Source: Pseudomonas reinekei
GTDB lineage: Bacteria; Pseudomonadota; Gammaproteobacteria; Pseudomonadales; Pseudomonadaceae
Direction of reading: 5' to 3'
Length of the DNA stretch: 64,000 nucleotides
Assembly: GCF_001945365.1 (NCBI RefSeq)
Contig: NZ_MSTQ01000011.1
Location: 62,001 to 126,000 of the forward strand
Part shown: positions 52,037 to 60,759 of the stretch, piece after piece
Layout of the letters: every line of letters starts with the position of its first letter
Position numbering within the stretch: position 1 is the first letter of the stretch
The notes under the pieces: generated by a model
Told to the model about the DNA's origin: nothing
The model's input: the letters and a program-made list of their open reading frames with translations, nothing else
Database searches by the model: none
Translations under genes and position numbers: made by a program

Positions 52037-52043
52037 GTTGGAT

Positions 52044-52070
52044 AAAAGGCCGGCGCAATGCCGGCCTTTT
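52044..52070 (+). terminator. Rho-independent terminator of cobGHIJ
   Basis: A perfect 11-bp stem AAAAGGCCGGC/GCCGGCCTTTT with a 5-base loop lies eight bases after the cobJ stop. Confidence 0.92.
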
Positions 52071-52218
52071 AGTTTGTTTGGTTTATTTTGGTTAAAGTGC
52101 GGCTTGTTAGTCTTTCAATATCTTGTGGTTTTTTCTGGTTTGACCGACTTTGTTCCCGTTGCTAAGTTTGGTTTGCCTGCAGGAAGCAGGTTTAATTCAA
52201 TGACAAGGATGTCAATAT

Positions 52219-52323
52219 ATGAATGCGAGTGAAGTTATGGACGAGTCGTTCGATTATGCCGCTCAGCGGGAATATTTCCGGTCGGCTGAGATGTTTCAGC
52301 CGATGGCGCGGTGGCACGAATGA
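52219..52323 (+). CDS. Possible 34-residue ORF coupled to a frameshifted gene
   Basis: Encodes 34 aa (MNASEVMDESFDYAAQREYF and so on). AAGGA lies about ten bases upstream of the ATG at 52219. The stop overlaps the next ATG (52320) by four bases, the coupling seen in genuine operons. No family is recognised. It could be a leader peptide, a small protein, or the remains of a longer gene. The region is lower in GC than the chromosome average. Confidence 0.4.
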   Translation: MNASEVMDESFDYAAQREYFRSAEMFQPMARWHE

Positions 52324-52986
52324 GTCTGGCCTCGGATCAAAGGGGCAGTGAGTCGGCTGCGGTGCTGGTGACAACTGTCACTGCCTATGATGAGGAACTG
52401 TCGTATGAGGATCGTGAAGCCTTCGACGACACCATTCTTTATCGGAAATACGTGCGGACAAACTCTTTCATCGCGAAACCCAGCGCCGCGAATGGTATGG
52501 CGAATACAGCAAGGCACTGACCATGTGTGGCTGGCCGACCCTGAGCGACCCTTACAAGGAGTACATCAGCAGGGAGCTGAACTTCACGCTGGATGAGGCT
52601 GCATTGCAGATCATCGCCCTGGCTGCCGGTGCCGACAAACTGAAGGTCTTGCCGCTGATCTCCGCAGCCTTCAATTCGCTGGAAAAGAACGACGGCGCTC
52701 TAAAATTGATAGAACTGAAAAGTAAAAAAATAAGTCCGGCAACTTCCAGGCCAGTCCATGCCTGTTGTTGGGTGGGCGGGCAACCATGATTGCCTGTGCC
52801 ATACAAATGGAAGCCAAGGAGCTCATTACAAAGGTTTTGTTCTTCAAATACCGAGGTGAGGAAGTCAGGATTAACAATGCTGCTATCCGACGCGTATTGA
52901 ATCGACGTGCTTACAATGTTGTAAAGGATGTTGTTCAGGCGGCAGTTGATAAAGCCCGGCTCGACTACTTTAAAACACCGCTGTAA
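52320..52986 (+). pseudogene. Unknown-family gene broken by two single-base frameshifts
   Basis: Read with two corrections, this encodes about 220 aa. Frame A runs from 52320 (SLASDQRGSESAAVLVTTVT) to about 52439, where a missing base near CTTT shifts the frame. Frame B continues IRADKLFHRETQRREWYGEY to about 52730, where an A7 run (52724-52730) shifts it again. Frame C then reads NKSGNFQASPCLLLGGRATM to the stop at 52986. The three pieces join without loss and together resemble a family of Pseudomonas proteins of unknown function. Both breaks lie in or next to homopolymers, so decay, sequencing error and (for the A7) slippage are all possible. Confidence 0.65.
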
Positions 52987-53048
52987 ATATTCTTGAGAAC
53001 TTCCACGCTGGAAGTTCTCTTGTTTGAACGCGAGTTGCAAGGTGAAAC

Positions 53049-53807
53049 ATGGACAGTTTTCGTCAGGAATCATTTGTCGATGCCGGACTTCTCGGTGTCT
53101 TGTCGCTTTCATTGGACCAGCAGATGAAATGCGACACTTTGTATTCTTTGCTGGCTGCTCAGGTGATGGCTTCAAACAATGTTCCCGACGTCGGAGACTT
53201 CCCGCAATGGCACAGCAGGTTTGTCGAGGCCCTTGAGCGATGCGGGTGGACGCTCAGGCGTGAGCAAGACCTGAACCCCGTGTTTGATCAGCCATCCACG
53301 GTGACGCTGCAAAATGTGTTTGCGCAAGCGCTGACCGGCGAGGGGTTGCGGGAACCGTGTGAGCTTGCGCTCGAAGCATTGGATGCCTTCGCGCGGCTGT
53401 CGACGGATTCGCCGTCAGCGGTGCGCTTTCGCGAGCGGTCGTTCAGTCGGCGCGTAGTGAAGGTGGGAAATGGAAAGGAAGCGCAACGTTTCACGGTGCA
53501 TTGGCTTCTGGCAGTGAGCGCACGCCAAGCCTGCATCGACCTGTTCCATCTTGAGTTTGAAACGACCCAATACGTGGATGGGCAGTTTCTGCAGCAGGCC
53601 TTCGTGCCGTCCAGCTTCACTTCACCCGTACTGGTGAAGCATCACGCGTTCGAGATGGCGGCGAGGGCATTCGCCCGAAGCAGGGCGCAAATCGTTGCTT
53701 TTGTGCAGGGTCACCAGATGATGCCGATCAAGCCCGGCATCGGTTTGACACCGGCGAGCCTGGCCTGTGACGCCGTCATGGCACCAGATAACCTTTCACC
53801 CCGGTGA
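53049..53807 (+). CDS. Unknown protein, possible paralog of the upstream broken gene
   Basis: A 252-residue soluble protein with no recognised domain. Its region CDTLYSLLAAQVMAS, then FPQWHSRFVEALERCGWTL, lines up with DDTIL ... EWYGEYSKALTMCGWP of the frameshifted gene just upstream. Both then continue with a helical segment, a beta-rich middle and a final helix. I therefore infer a tandem duplication within one family. The 3' end overlaps the convergent marC gene by 32 bases, which is unusual for this window. No signal peptide or membrane segment is visible. Confidence 0.65.
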   Translation: MDSFRQESFVDAGLLGVLSLSLDQQMKCDTLYSLLAAQVMASNNVPDVGDFPQWHSRFVEALERCGWTLRREQDLNPVFDQPSTVTLQNVFAQALTGEGLREPCELALEALDAFARLSTDSPSAVRFRERSFSRRVVKVGNGKEAQRFTVHWLLAVSARQACIDLFHLEFETTQYVDGQFLQQAFVPSSFTSPVLVKHHAFEMAARAFARSRAQIVAFVQGHQMMPIKPGIGLTPASLACDAVMAPDNLSPR

Positions 53808-54372
53808 AAATAATCTGCGCCGCCAATGCACACACGAACAACCCCATCAATCGGCTGACGATTTGCAACCCCTGATCGCCGAGAATGCGCTCGATGTGAT
53901 TGGACAGGTACAGCACAACGCCCACGGTGAAACTGGCCAGGGCAATGCTGACGATGGCGGTGAGCTTGTCGTCCCAGTGCGGCTGGCTCACGCCCATCAC
54001 CAGCAACGCACCGATGGTGCCGGGGCCTACCGTCAGCGGAATGGTCAGCGGAACGATGGTCACGTCCTGCTGCACGTTGTCGGTCTGTACCGCCGACTTG
54101 CCTTGGGCCATGCCCAGCGCCGAGATGAACAATACGCTGCCGGCGCCGATGCGAAATGCATCCACGGTGATGCCGAAGACACTGAAAATCACCCGCCCAA
54201 ACAAGTACAGCAACACGCTGGAGACCAGCGTGGCGACTGCCACTTTCCAGGCCAGGCGCCGTTGTTCCTTGCGTGAGTAGCCACGGGTCAGGCTGATGAA
54301 GCAGGACAATACGAAGAACGGGCTGTAGAGCACCAGCATCTTCAGGTAAACGCTGAACAACACGTGGAGCAT
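53776..54372 (-). CDS. MarC family integral membrane protein
   Basis: A 198-residue UPF0056/MarC protein with six hydrophobic helices. Family landmarks are SPFFVLSCFISLTRGYSRKE and IVPLTIPLTVGPGTIGALLV, with a C-terminal helix QIVSRLMGLFVCALAAQIIF. The transport function is unproven for the family, and the old link to antibiotic resistance does not hold. The 3' end overlaps the convergent unknown gene by 32 bases. The next gene, retS, is upstream on the same coordinate side but separately transcribed. Confidence 0.88.
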   Translation of the reverse strand: MLHVLFSVYLKMLVLYSPFFVLSCFISLTRGYSRKEQRRLAWKVAVATLVSSVLLYLFGRVIFSVFGITVDAFRIGAGSVLFISALGMAQGKSAVQTDNVQQDVTIVPLTIPLTVGPGTIGALLVMGVSQPHWDDKLTAIVSIALASFTVGVVLYLSNHIERILGDQGLQIVSRLMGLFVCALAAQIIFTGVKGYLVP

Positions 54373-54439
54373 GGTGCGGGCTCACTGGCGAGGGAATTCG
54401 AGGGGGAAGTCTATCAGGCGTCGCAGCGTCTGTCGGCTC

Positions 54440-57217
54440 TCAGGACGTTGAGGTCGCGCTGCGATTTTGCAGGTCACGTTGGGCCACCCAGTGTTCGATG
54501 AGTTCGCGCAACTGCGAAAGCTCCACCGGTTTGGCCATGTGTCCGTCCATGCCAGCCTGGCGCGCGCGCTCCTTGTGTTCGGCGAGGATATGCGCAGTCA
54601 ACGCCACCACCGGAGTGCGAGTGCGCTGGTTGCCGACTTCCCAGGCACGCAATTGCTGGGTGGCCGAGAAACCATCGAGGATCGGCATTTCGCAGTCCAT
54701 CAACACCAGGTCATAGCGCTGGGCTTTCATCGCCTTTAGCGCTTCTTCACCATTGCTGGCGGTGTCCGGTTGCAGATTGAGCTTGCCCAGCATGCCGCGG
54801 ATAACCTTGGTCGAGATGCTGTTGTCCTCGGCGACGAGAATGCGGAAATCGCTTGGCACCTTGACCGGCAGGGTAGCGCCGGATGGTGAGTGCGGCACCA
54901 CGGCGAGCCCCTTGTTGCGCTGGGTCAGTTCGTCGGCCAGGGTCGTTTTGAGGGTGTAGCCGGCCACCGGTTTGGCGAGGATGCGTTTGATCCCCGAGTT
55001 GCGCGCGATGATCTTGCTGGGGGCGTTGCTGATGCCGGTGAGCATGATCAGCAGGATGTCATGATTGAGGCTCGGATCTTCCTTGATCTTGGCGGCCAGC
55101 TGCATGCCGGTCATGCCGGGCATGTTCTGGTCCAGCAGGACCACGTCGAAGTAGTCACGCAAGTGCGCTTTGGTGCGCAACAGCGCCAGCGCTTCCTTGC
55201 CGGATGGAACCGCGCTGACGTTCAGGCCCCAGGCGCTGCATTGCTGCACCAGGACTTTGCGGCAAGTGTCGTTGTCGTCCACCACCAGCACCCGCGCACC
55301 TTGCAACGGGCCGTCGAGATCGGATGTCGGGTGTTCGAGACGGTCCGGGTCCAGTGGCAATGTCAGCCACAGGGTGCTGCCCTGCTGGGCGCCACTCTTG
55401 ATGCCGAACTCGCCTTGCATCAAGCGAATCAGCTGACGGGCGATCACCAGCCCCAGGTTGCCGCCGAGGCGGTTGGTCGACAGGAAGTGCTTGCTGTGCA
55501 GTTCGGCGTGCATCAGCGCATCGCGTTCTTCGGCATCCATCGGCTCGCCGCTGTCCTGCACGGCGATGCGCAGGCGCGGTTTGGCGCTGCGCTCATCGAG
55601 GGCAACGACAATCAGGACCTCGCCTTCGTCGGTTTTCTTCAAGGCGTTTTCAAGCAGGCTCAAAAGAGTCTGGCGCAGGCGTGTCGGATCTCCACTGATG
55701 ACCCGCGGCACTTGCGGCTGGATGAAACTGATCAGCTCGACGTTCTGCTGTTCAGCCTTGGCGCGGAAGATGCTCAGGCAGTCTTCGATCAAGGCGTTGA
55801 GGTCGAATTGCACATCATCCAGTTCGATCTGTCCGGACTCGAGCTTGGAAATGTCGAGAATTTCGTTGATCAGTGTCAGTAGTTCGTTGCCGGCGCTATG
55901 GATGGTTTGTACGTAGTCGCGTTGCTTGACCGACAAGGGCGTGCCCAGCAACAGCTCGGTCATGCCCAGCACGCCGTTCATGGGGGTGCGGATTTCATGG
56001 CTGATCTTCGCCAGGAACTCGGCCTTGGCATTGATCTCGGCGTTACTGGCGGCCAGGTCGCGACTGATGCTGAAACGGTCTTCGGTGATGCTGCGTTGGC
56101 GCTCGCTCAGGGCAATGCTCATCAGCAGGCCGCTGAGGCAGATGAACGCCAGCAGGGTGGTGATCAGACCGTGGGGCTCGACCAGTGTCAGCCCCAGCAA
56201 GGCCGGCAGGATAATCAGCGTACCGAGGTTGAACGCCACCATGGCCGCAACGAACAGCCGCGCAGGTCGATAGCCTTTTTGCCAGTGAAAGGCACTGACG
56301 AACAGCATGGTCAGGCCCGCAAGGGCGACCAGGCCGTAGGTCATGATGTTCAACGGCAATGTGTTGACGAACAGCAGCAACAGGCCGCAGATCGTGATGA
56401 CCAGGATCTCGCCCAGCAGCAACCTGTTCAGCGGGTGTGGGCCGAGGGGGGCAAAAAAGCGATAGGTGAGCATCAGGCCGCAGGGGGCGGTGAGCAACAA
56501 CGCGAGGTAAGCGCCGGGCGTTTGCACGGCTTGCCAGCTCGGCAGCCATGGCCCGGCGAGGTTCAACAACAGCACCAGGCTGAGCATCAGCAGGGCTTCA
56601 CAGGCCGCCAGCCACAGACTGCTGCGCGAACGGGTGTAGGCGTAGCGGATGAGGTTGTGCAGGATCAGCATGGCGATGCAGCCCAGCAGCAGTCCGTAGA
56701 CCAGCGTCTGGTTCTGATTGGCGGCGGTCATGGCCGCCGATTGCAGGGTGATGTAGGGTCGCAGCTGGCTTTCGGAGACCAGTCGCAAGTACACATCCAG
56801 TGATTTGTCGCTCTGTGGCAACGGCAACATGAAGTCGCTGCTGGGCAATGGTCGATCGGTCTGCGGTTGTTTGTTGCCGGTACTCGATTGATCGATCAGG
56901 TTGTCGCCATCGAGCACATACAGGTTGAGATGCGACAGGTCGGGGGCGAACACCCGAAGCAACTGTTCATGCTTGCCGGGCGCGAGACGGAAACGGATCC
57001 AGAGTGCGCCGTCGGGCTCGGCTGCGGTGAGGCGGTCGAGTTCGATGGGGCTGAATTGATTGGTGTAGCGGGCGGAACGAATGTCGCTCAGTTGCAGGTC
57101 GCCCTGTTCGTCGAGCAATACCGCCCAGCCACTGCCTTGCGCGGCCTGGGCCGGGAGCATGCAGAGCAAGGTCAGCAGAGTGACGGTGAAACCTATGGCA
57201 ATCCTGAGCCAGCGCAC
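54440..57217 (-). CDS. retS: Hybrid sensor kinase RetS
   Basis: A 925-residue RetS ortholog, which blocks GacS signalling by forming a heterodimer and so sets the acute/chronic switch (RsmY/RsmZ, T6SS, exopolysaccharide). A signal peptide of about 25 residues precedes a periplasmic 7TMR-DISMED2 domain, then a seven-helix 7TMR-DISM region (about 175-375). His407 is in SHEIRTPMNG. The ATPase domain is degenerate (ENALKKTDE at the N-box, VQDSGEPM at G1). Two receiver domains follow, with Asp696 (VLLDQNMPG) and Asp841 (VLMDCEMPI). These correspond to H424, D713 and D858 of P. aeruginosa RetS. The retS-purD-purH order is conserved. Confidence 0.92.
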   Translation of the reverse strand: MRWLRIAIGFTVTLLTLLCMLPAQAAQGSGWAVLLDEQGDLQLSDIRSARYTNQFSPIELDRLTAAEPDGALWIRFRLAPGKHEQLLRVFAPDLSHLNLYVLDGDNLIDQSSTGNKQPQTDRPLPSSDFMLPLPQSDKSLDVYLRLVSESQLRPYITLQSAAMTAANQNQTLVYGLLLGCIAMLILHNLIRYAYTRSRSSLWLAACEALLMLSLVLLLNLAGPWLPSWQAVQTPGAYLALLLTAPCGLMLTYRFFAPLGPHPLNRLLLGEILVITICGLLLLFVNTLPLNIMTYGLVALAGLTMLFVSAFHWQKGYRPARLFVAAMVAFNLGTLIILPALLGLTLVEPHGLITTLLAFICLSGLLMSIALSERQRSITEDRFSISRDLAASNAEINAKAEFLAKISHEIRTPMNGVLGMTELLLGTPLSVKQRDYVQTIHSAGNELLTLINEILDISKLESGQIELDDVQFDLNALIEDCLSIFRAKAEQQNVELISFIQPQVPRVISGDPTRLRQTLLSLLENALKKTDEGEVLIVVALDERSAKPRLRIAVQDSGEPMDAEERDALMHAELHSKHFLSTNRLGGNLGLVIARQLIRLMQGEFGIKSGAQQGSTLWLTLPLDPDRLEHPTSDLDGPLQGARVLVVDDNDTCRKVLVQQCSAWGLNVSAVPSGKEALALLRTKAHLRDYFDVVLLDQNMPGMTGMQLAAKIKEDPSLNHDILLIMLTGISNAPSKIIARNSGIKRILAKPVAGYTLKTTLADELTQRNKGLAVVPHSPSGATLPVKVPSDFRILVAEDNSISTKVIRGMLGKLNLQPDTASNGEEALKAMKAQRYDLVLMDCEMPILDGFSATQQLRAWEVGNQRTRTPVVALTAHILAEHKERARQAGMDGHMAKPVELSQLRELIEHWVAQRDLQNRSATSTS

Positions 57218-57316
57218 GGCGAAATCCCTTCGTAGGTTGATGCCAGAGTATAACTATGCGCGGCGCCGGAATAGTCAGGCAAGGGCTCGAAGCCCTTGCC
57301 CGGCTCAAAGGATAGC

Positions 57317-58612
57317 TTATTCCTGATTTTCGCCACGCTCGCGGGCAATGGCGCGGTAGCCAATGTCCTTGCGATAGAAACAGCCTTCCCAATCAATCCT
57401 GGCCGCCAGCTTGTAAGCCTGCTGCTGGGCAGCATCTACGCTGGCGCCCATGGCCGTGGCGCAAAGCACCCGACCACCGGCGGTTACCACCTGACCGTCC
57501 TTGAGCGCAGTGCCGGCGTGGAAGACTTTGCCTTCCAGCGCAGCCGCTGCGTCCAGGCCATTGATGGCCACGCCTTTGGCGTAATCACCAGGATAGCCGC
57601 CCGCAGCCAGCACGATACCGACGCTTGGACGGGGATCCCATTGTGCTTCGACCTTGTCCAGCGCCTGTGCCAGAGCGGCTTCAACCAGCAGAACCAGGCT
57701 CGACTGCAAACGCAGCATGACCGGCTGGGTCTCAGGGTCGCCGAAACGGCAGTTAAATTCGATCACTTTTGGGTTACCAGCCTTGTCGATCATCAGGCCG
57801 GCGTACAGGAAGCCAGTGTAGACGTTGCCTTCCGCGGCCATGCCACGAACGGTTGGCCAGATAACCAGGTCCATGACGCGCTTGTGCACGTCGGCGGTGA
57901 CCACCGGGGCGGGGGAGTAGGCACCCATGCCGCCGGTGTTCGGGCCGGTGTCGCCGTCGCCGACGCGCTTGTGGTCCTGGCTGGTGGCCATCGGCAGGAC
58001 GTTCTTGCCGTCGACCATGACGATGAAGCTGGCTTCTTCGCCGTCGAGGAACTCTTCGATCACGACGCGCGAACCGGCGTCACCGAAAGCGTTGCCGGCC
58101 AGCATGTCGCGTACGGCGTCTTCGGCTTCGGCCAGGGTCATGGCAACGATCACGCCTTTACCGGCGGCCAGGCCATCGGCCTTGATCACGATCGGTGCAC
58201 CTTTTTCACGCAGGTAAGCCAGGGCCGGCTCGATCTCGGTGAAGTTCTGGTAGTCGGCAGTCGGGATTTTGTGGCGCGCCAGGAAGTCCTTGGTGAAAGC
58301 CTTCGAACCTTCCAGCTGCGCAGCGCCAGCGGTCGGACCGAAGCAATCCAGGCCACGGGAGCGGAACAGGTCAACGACGCCGGCAACCAGCGGCACTTCC
58401 GGACCGACGATGGTCAGGGAAACGTTTTTCTCGGCGAAGTCCGCCAGTTGTTCAAGGGCCAGCACGTCGATGGCGACGTTCTCGCACTTGGCTTCAATGG
58501 CCGTACCGGCATTGCCCGGGGCCACGAAAACCTTCTGCACGCGCGGATCCTGAGCCACTTTCCAGGCCAGGGCGTGTTCACGGCCACCGCTGCCAATGAT
58601 CAAAACATTCAT
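57317..58612 (-). CDS. purD: Phosphoribosylamine-glycine ligase PurD
   Basis: A 431-residue GAR synthetase, the second step of de novo purine synthesis, ligating glycine to phosphoribosylamine with ATP. Diagnostic text includes VLIIGSGGREHALAWKVAQD at the start, the ATP-grasp segment IVIKADGLAAGKGVIVAMTL and EFNCRFGDPETQPVMLRL. I chose the ATG at 58612 (MNVLIIGSGG); an upstream ATG at 58636 adds eight unconserved residues. It lies downstream of purH and upstream of retS, with about 100 bases to retS. Confidence 0.97.
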   Translation of the reverse strand: MNVLIIGSGGREHALAWKVAQDPRVQKVFVAPGNAGTAIEAKCENVAIDVLALEQLADFAEKNVSLTIVGPEVPLVAGVVDLFRSRGLDCFGPTAGAAQLEGSKAFTKDFLARHKIPTADYQNFTEIEPALAYLREKGAPIVIKADGLAAGKGVIVAMTLAEAEDAVRDMLAGNAFGDAGSRVVIEEFLDGEEASFIVMVDGKNVLPMATSQDHKRVGDGDTGPNTGGMGAYSPAPVVTADVHKRVMDLVIWPTVRGMAAEGNVYTGFLYAGLMIDKAGNPKVIEFNCRFGDPETQPVMLRLQSSLVLLVEAALAQALDKVEAQWDPRPSVGIVLAAGGYPGDYAKGVAINGLDAAAALEGKVFHAGTALKDGQVVTAGGRVLCATAMGASVDAAQQQAYKLAARIDWEGCFYRKDIGYRAIARERGENQE

Positions 58613-58749
58613 TTCAAAAAACCTCGGATGACGCAAATTCTGTTTTAGAACCTAAAGCGCTTTACGCTGTAGGAGGTCGCAATGAAGTCGGTAGATGCAA
58701 GGTAGCCTCCAACGCAGCAGATGCCGGCTTCAGTGCGGCCGTTGTCTGA

Positions 58750-60357
58750 TTAGTGACGGAAGTGGCGCATGCCGGTGAATACCATCGCGATACCGGCTTC
58801 GTCGGCCGCAGCAATCACCTCAGCATCACGCATCGAACCGCCCGGTTGAATCACGGCAGTCACGCCCGCCTTGGCGGCGTTGTCCAGACCGTCGCGGAAC
58901 GGGAAGAATGCGTCGGAAGCCATTACCGAACCGGCTACCTGCAGGCCAGCATGTTCCGCCTTGATCGCAGCGATACGCGCCGAGTTCACGCGGCTCATCT
59001 GGCCGGCGCCGACACCGATGGTCTGACGGTTCTTGGCGTAGACGATGGCGTTGGACTTGACGTACTTGGCGACTTTCCAGGCGAAGATCAGGTCGTTGAT
59101 TTCCTGTTCGGTCGGTGCGCGCTTGGTCACGACTTTCAGGTCGTCAGCACCGATCATGCCGATGTCGCGGCTCTGTACCAGCAGGCCACCGTTGACGCGC
59201 TTGTAGTCCCAGGCCGCAGCGCGGTCAGCCGACCACTCGCCGCAGGCCAGCAGGCGTACGTTGGCTTTGGCGGCGACGATGGCGCGGGCTTCTTCGCTGA
59301 CGCTTGGGGCAATGATCACTTCGACGAACTGACGCTCGACGATCGCCTTGGCGGTCTCGGCATCCAGTTCACGGTTAAAGGCAATGATGCCGCCGAACGC
59401 GGATTCGGTGTCGGTAGCGTAGGCCAGGTCGTAGGCCTTGCGGATGCCGCCTTTGGCATCAGGGCTGACAGCCACGCCGCACGGGTTGGCGTGCTTGACG
59501 ATCACACAGGCCGGTTTGACGAAGCTCTTCACGCATTCCAGCGCGGCGTCGGTGTCGGCCACGTTGTTGTACGACAGTTCCTTGCCTTGCAGCTGGGTCG
59601 CGGTGGCAATGCCGACTTCGGCGGGCTTGGCTTCCACGTAGAACGCCGCGCTCTGGTGCGGGTTCTCGCCGTAGCGCATTTCCTGGGCCTTGATGAACTG
59701 GCTGTTGAAGGTGCGCGGGAATTCGCTGCGGCCTTCGGTGCTCAGTGTGTCGGCAGCCTGGTTCACGGTGCCCATGTAGTTGGCGATCATGCCGTCGTAG
59801 GCGGCGGTGTGTTCGAAGGCCTTGAGCATCAGGTCGAAACGCTGAGCGTAGGTCAGGCCACCGGCCTTGAGGTTTTCGAGGACGCTGGCGTAGTCGCCGG
59901 CATTGACCACGATGGCCACGTCTTTGTGGTTCTTGGCAGCAGAACGGACCATGGTCGGGCCGCCGATGTCGATGTTCTCGATGGCGGTCGGCAGGTCGCA
60001 GCCTGGCTTGTTGATGGTGGCTTCGAACGGGTACAGGTTGACCGCCACCAGATCGATCGGCTTGATGCCGTGCTCGTTCATGATGGCGTCGTCGATACCG
60101 CGACGACCGAGGATCCCGCCGTGGATTTTCGGGTGCAGGGTTTTCACCCGACCGTCCATCATTTCGGCAAAACCGGTGTAATCAGCGACTTCCACAGCGG
60201 CAACGCCGTTGTCCTGCAGCAGCTTGAACGTCCCGCCGGTGGAGAGGATCTCGACGCCCAGGGCTTCAAGCTCTTTGGCGAATTCAAGGATCCCGGTCTT
60301 GTCGGAAACGCTGATCAAGGCGCGGCGGATCGGCAGGCGGGTAGTCTGGTCGGTCAT
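58750..60357 (-). CDS. purH: Bifunctional AICAR transformylase / IMP cyclohydrolase PurH
   Basis: A 535-residue enzyme catalysing the last two purine steps. The N-terminal IMP cyclohydrolase part has RRALISVSDKTGILEFAKEL and LVAVNLYPF. The C-terminal transformylase contains VIVKHANPCGVA and SDAFFPFRDGLD, followed by VIQPGGSMRDAEVI. The ATG at 60357 (MTDQTTRLPIRR) fits the family; the 11 residues before it are not conserved. fis lies about 80 bases upstream on the same strand. Confidence 0.97.
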   Translation of the reverse strand: MTDQTTRLPIRRALISVSDKTGILEFAKELEALGVEILSTGGTFKLLQDNGVAAVEVADYTGFAEMMDGRVKTLHPKIHGGILGRRGIDDAIMNEHGIKPIDLVAVNLYPFEATINKPGCDLPTAIENIDIGGPTMVRSAAKNHKDVAIVVNAGDYASVLENLKAGGLTYAQRFDLMLKAFEHTAAYDGMIANYMGTVNQAADTLSTEGRSEFPRTFNSQFIKAQEMRYGENPHQSAAFYVEAKPAEVGIATATQLQGKELSYNNVADTDAALECVKSFVKPACVIVKHANPCGVAVSPDAKGGIRKAYDLAYATDTESAFGGIIAFNRELDAETAKAIVERQFVEVIIAPSVSEEARAIVAAKANVRLLACGEWSADRAAAWDYKRVNGGLLVQSRDIGMIGADDLKVVTKRAPTEQEINDLIFAWKVAKYVKSNAIVYAKNRQTIGVGAGQMSRVNSARIAAIKAEHAGLQVAGSVMASDAFFPFRDGLDNAAKAGVTAVIQPGGSMRDAEVIAAADEAGIAMVFTGMRHFRH

Positions 60358-60438
60358 TTCAATTTCCATCAAAAGCAAAGGAGTCAGCAAAAAAGGCGAC
60401 CGGTTTCACGCGGGCGCCTTTCTGGTTTGATTGAATGC

Positions 60439-60759
60439 TTACAGCAAATCGTACTGCTTGAGTTTCTTGCGCAGCGTGCCCCGGTTGAGTCCGAGCATCT
60501 CGCTGGCCTTGGTCTGGTTGCCCTTGACGTAGTTCATCACGCACTCGAGCAGGGGAGCCTCGACTTCGGAGAGCACCAGGTTGTACACATCCGTGACGGC
60601 AGCGCCCTCAAGGTGGGCGAAATAATTGTGCAGCGCCTTCTCGACACTCCCGCGAAGGGTCTGACCTTCTTCGCTCGGGGTATTGAGGTGCTGTTTCAAA
60701 TTCACGTTGTCGCTCACGGGTGTTGTTCCACTCACTAAAGTCTCGGTCATCATCGTCAT
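60439..60759 (-). CDS. fis: DNA-binding protein Fis
   Basis: A 106-residue nucleoid protein. The C-terminal helix-turn-helix is nearly invariant (NYVKGNQTKASEMLGLNRGT, then LRKKLKQYDLL). The N-terminal half carries the beta-hairpin arms used in invertase activation. Fis shapes growth-phase-dependent transcription, including stable RNA promoters. Its ATG overlaps the dusB stop by four bases, the same dusB-fis operon seen in enterobacteria. Confidence 0.96.
   Translation of the reverse strand: MTMMTETLVSGTTPVSDNVNLKQHLNTPSEEGQTLRGSVEKALHNYFAHLEGAAVTDVYNLVLSEVEAPLLECVMNYVKGNQTKASEMLGLNRGTLRKKLKQYDLL

Noticed and set aside
58753..60738. 661-codon plus-strand open frame opposite purH and fis
   Set aside because: Mirror of two essential conserved genes on the other strand; valine/glycine/histidine-rich text typical of antisense frames.
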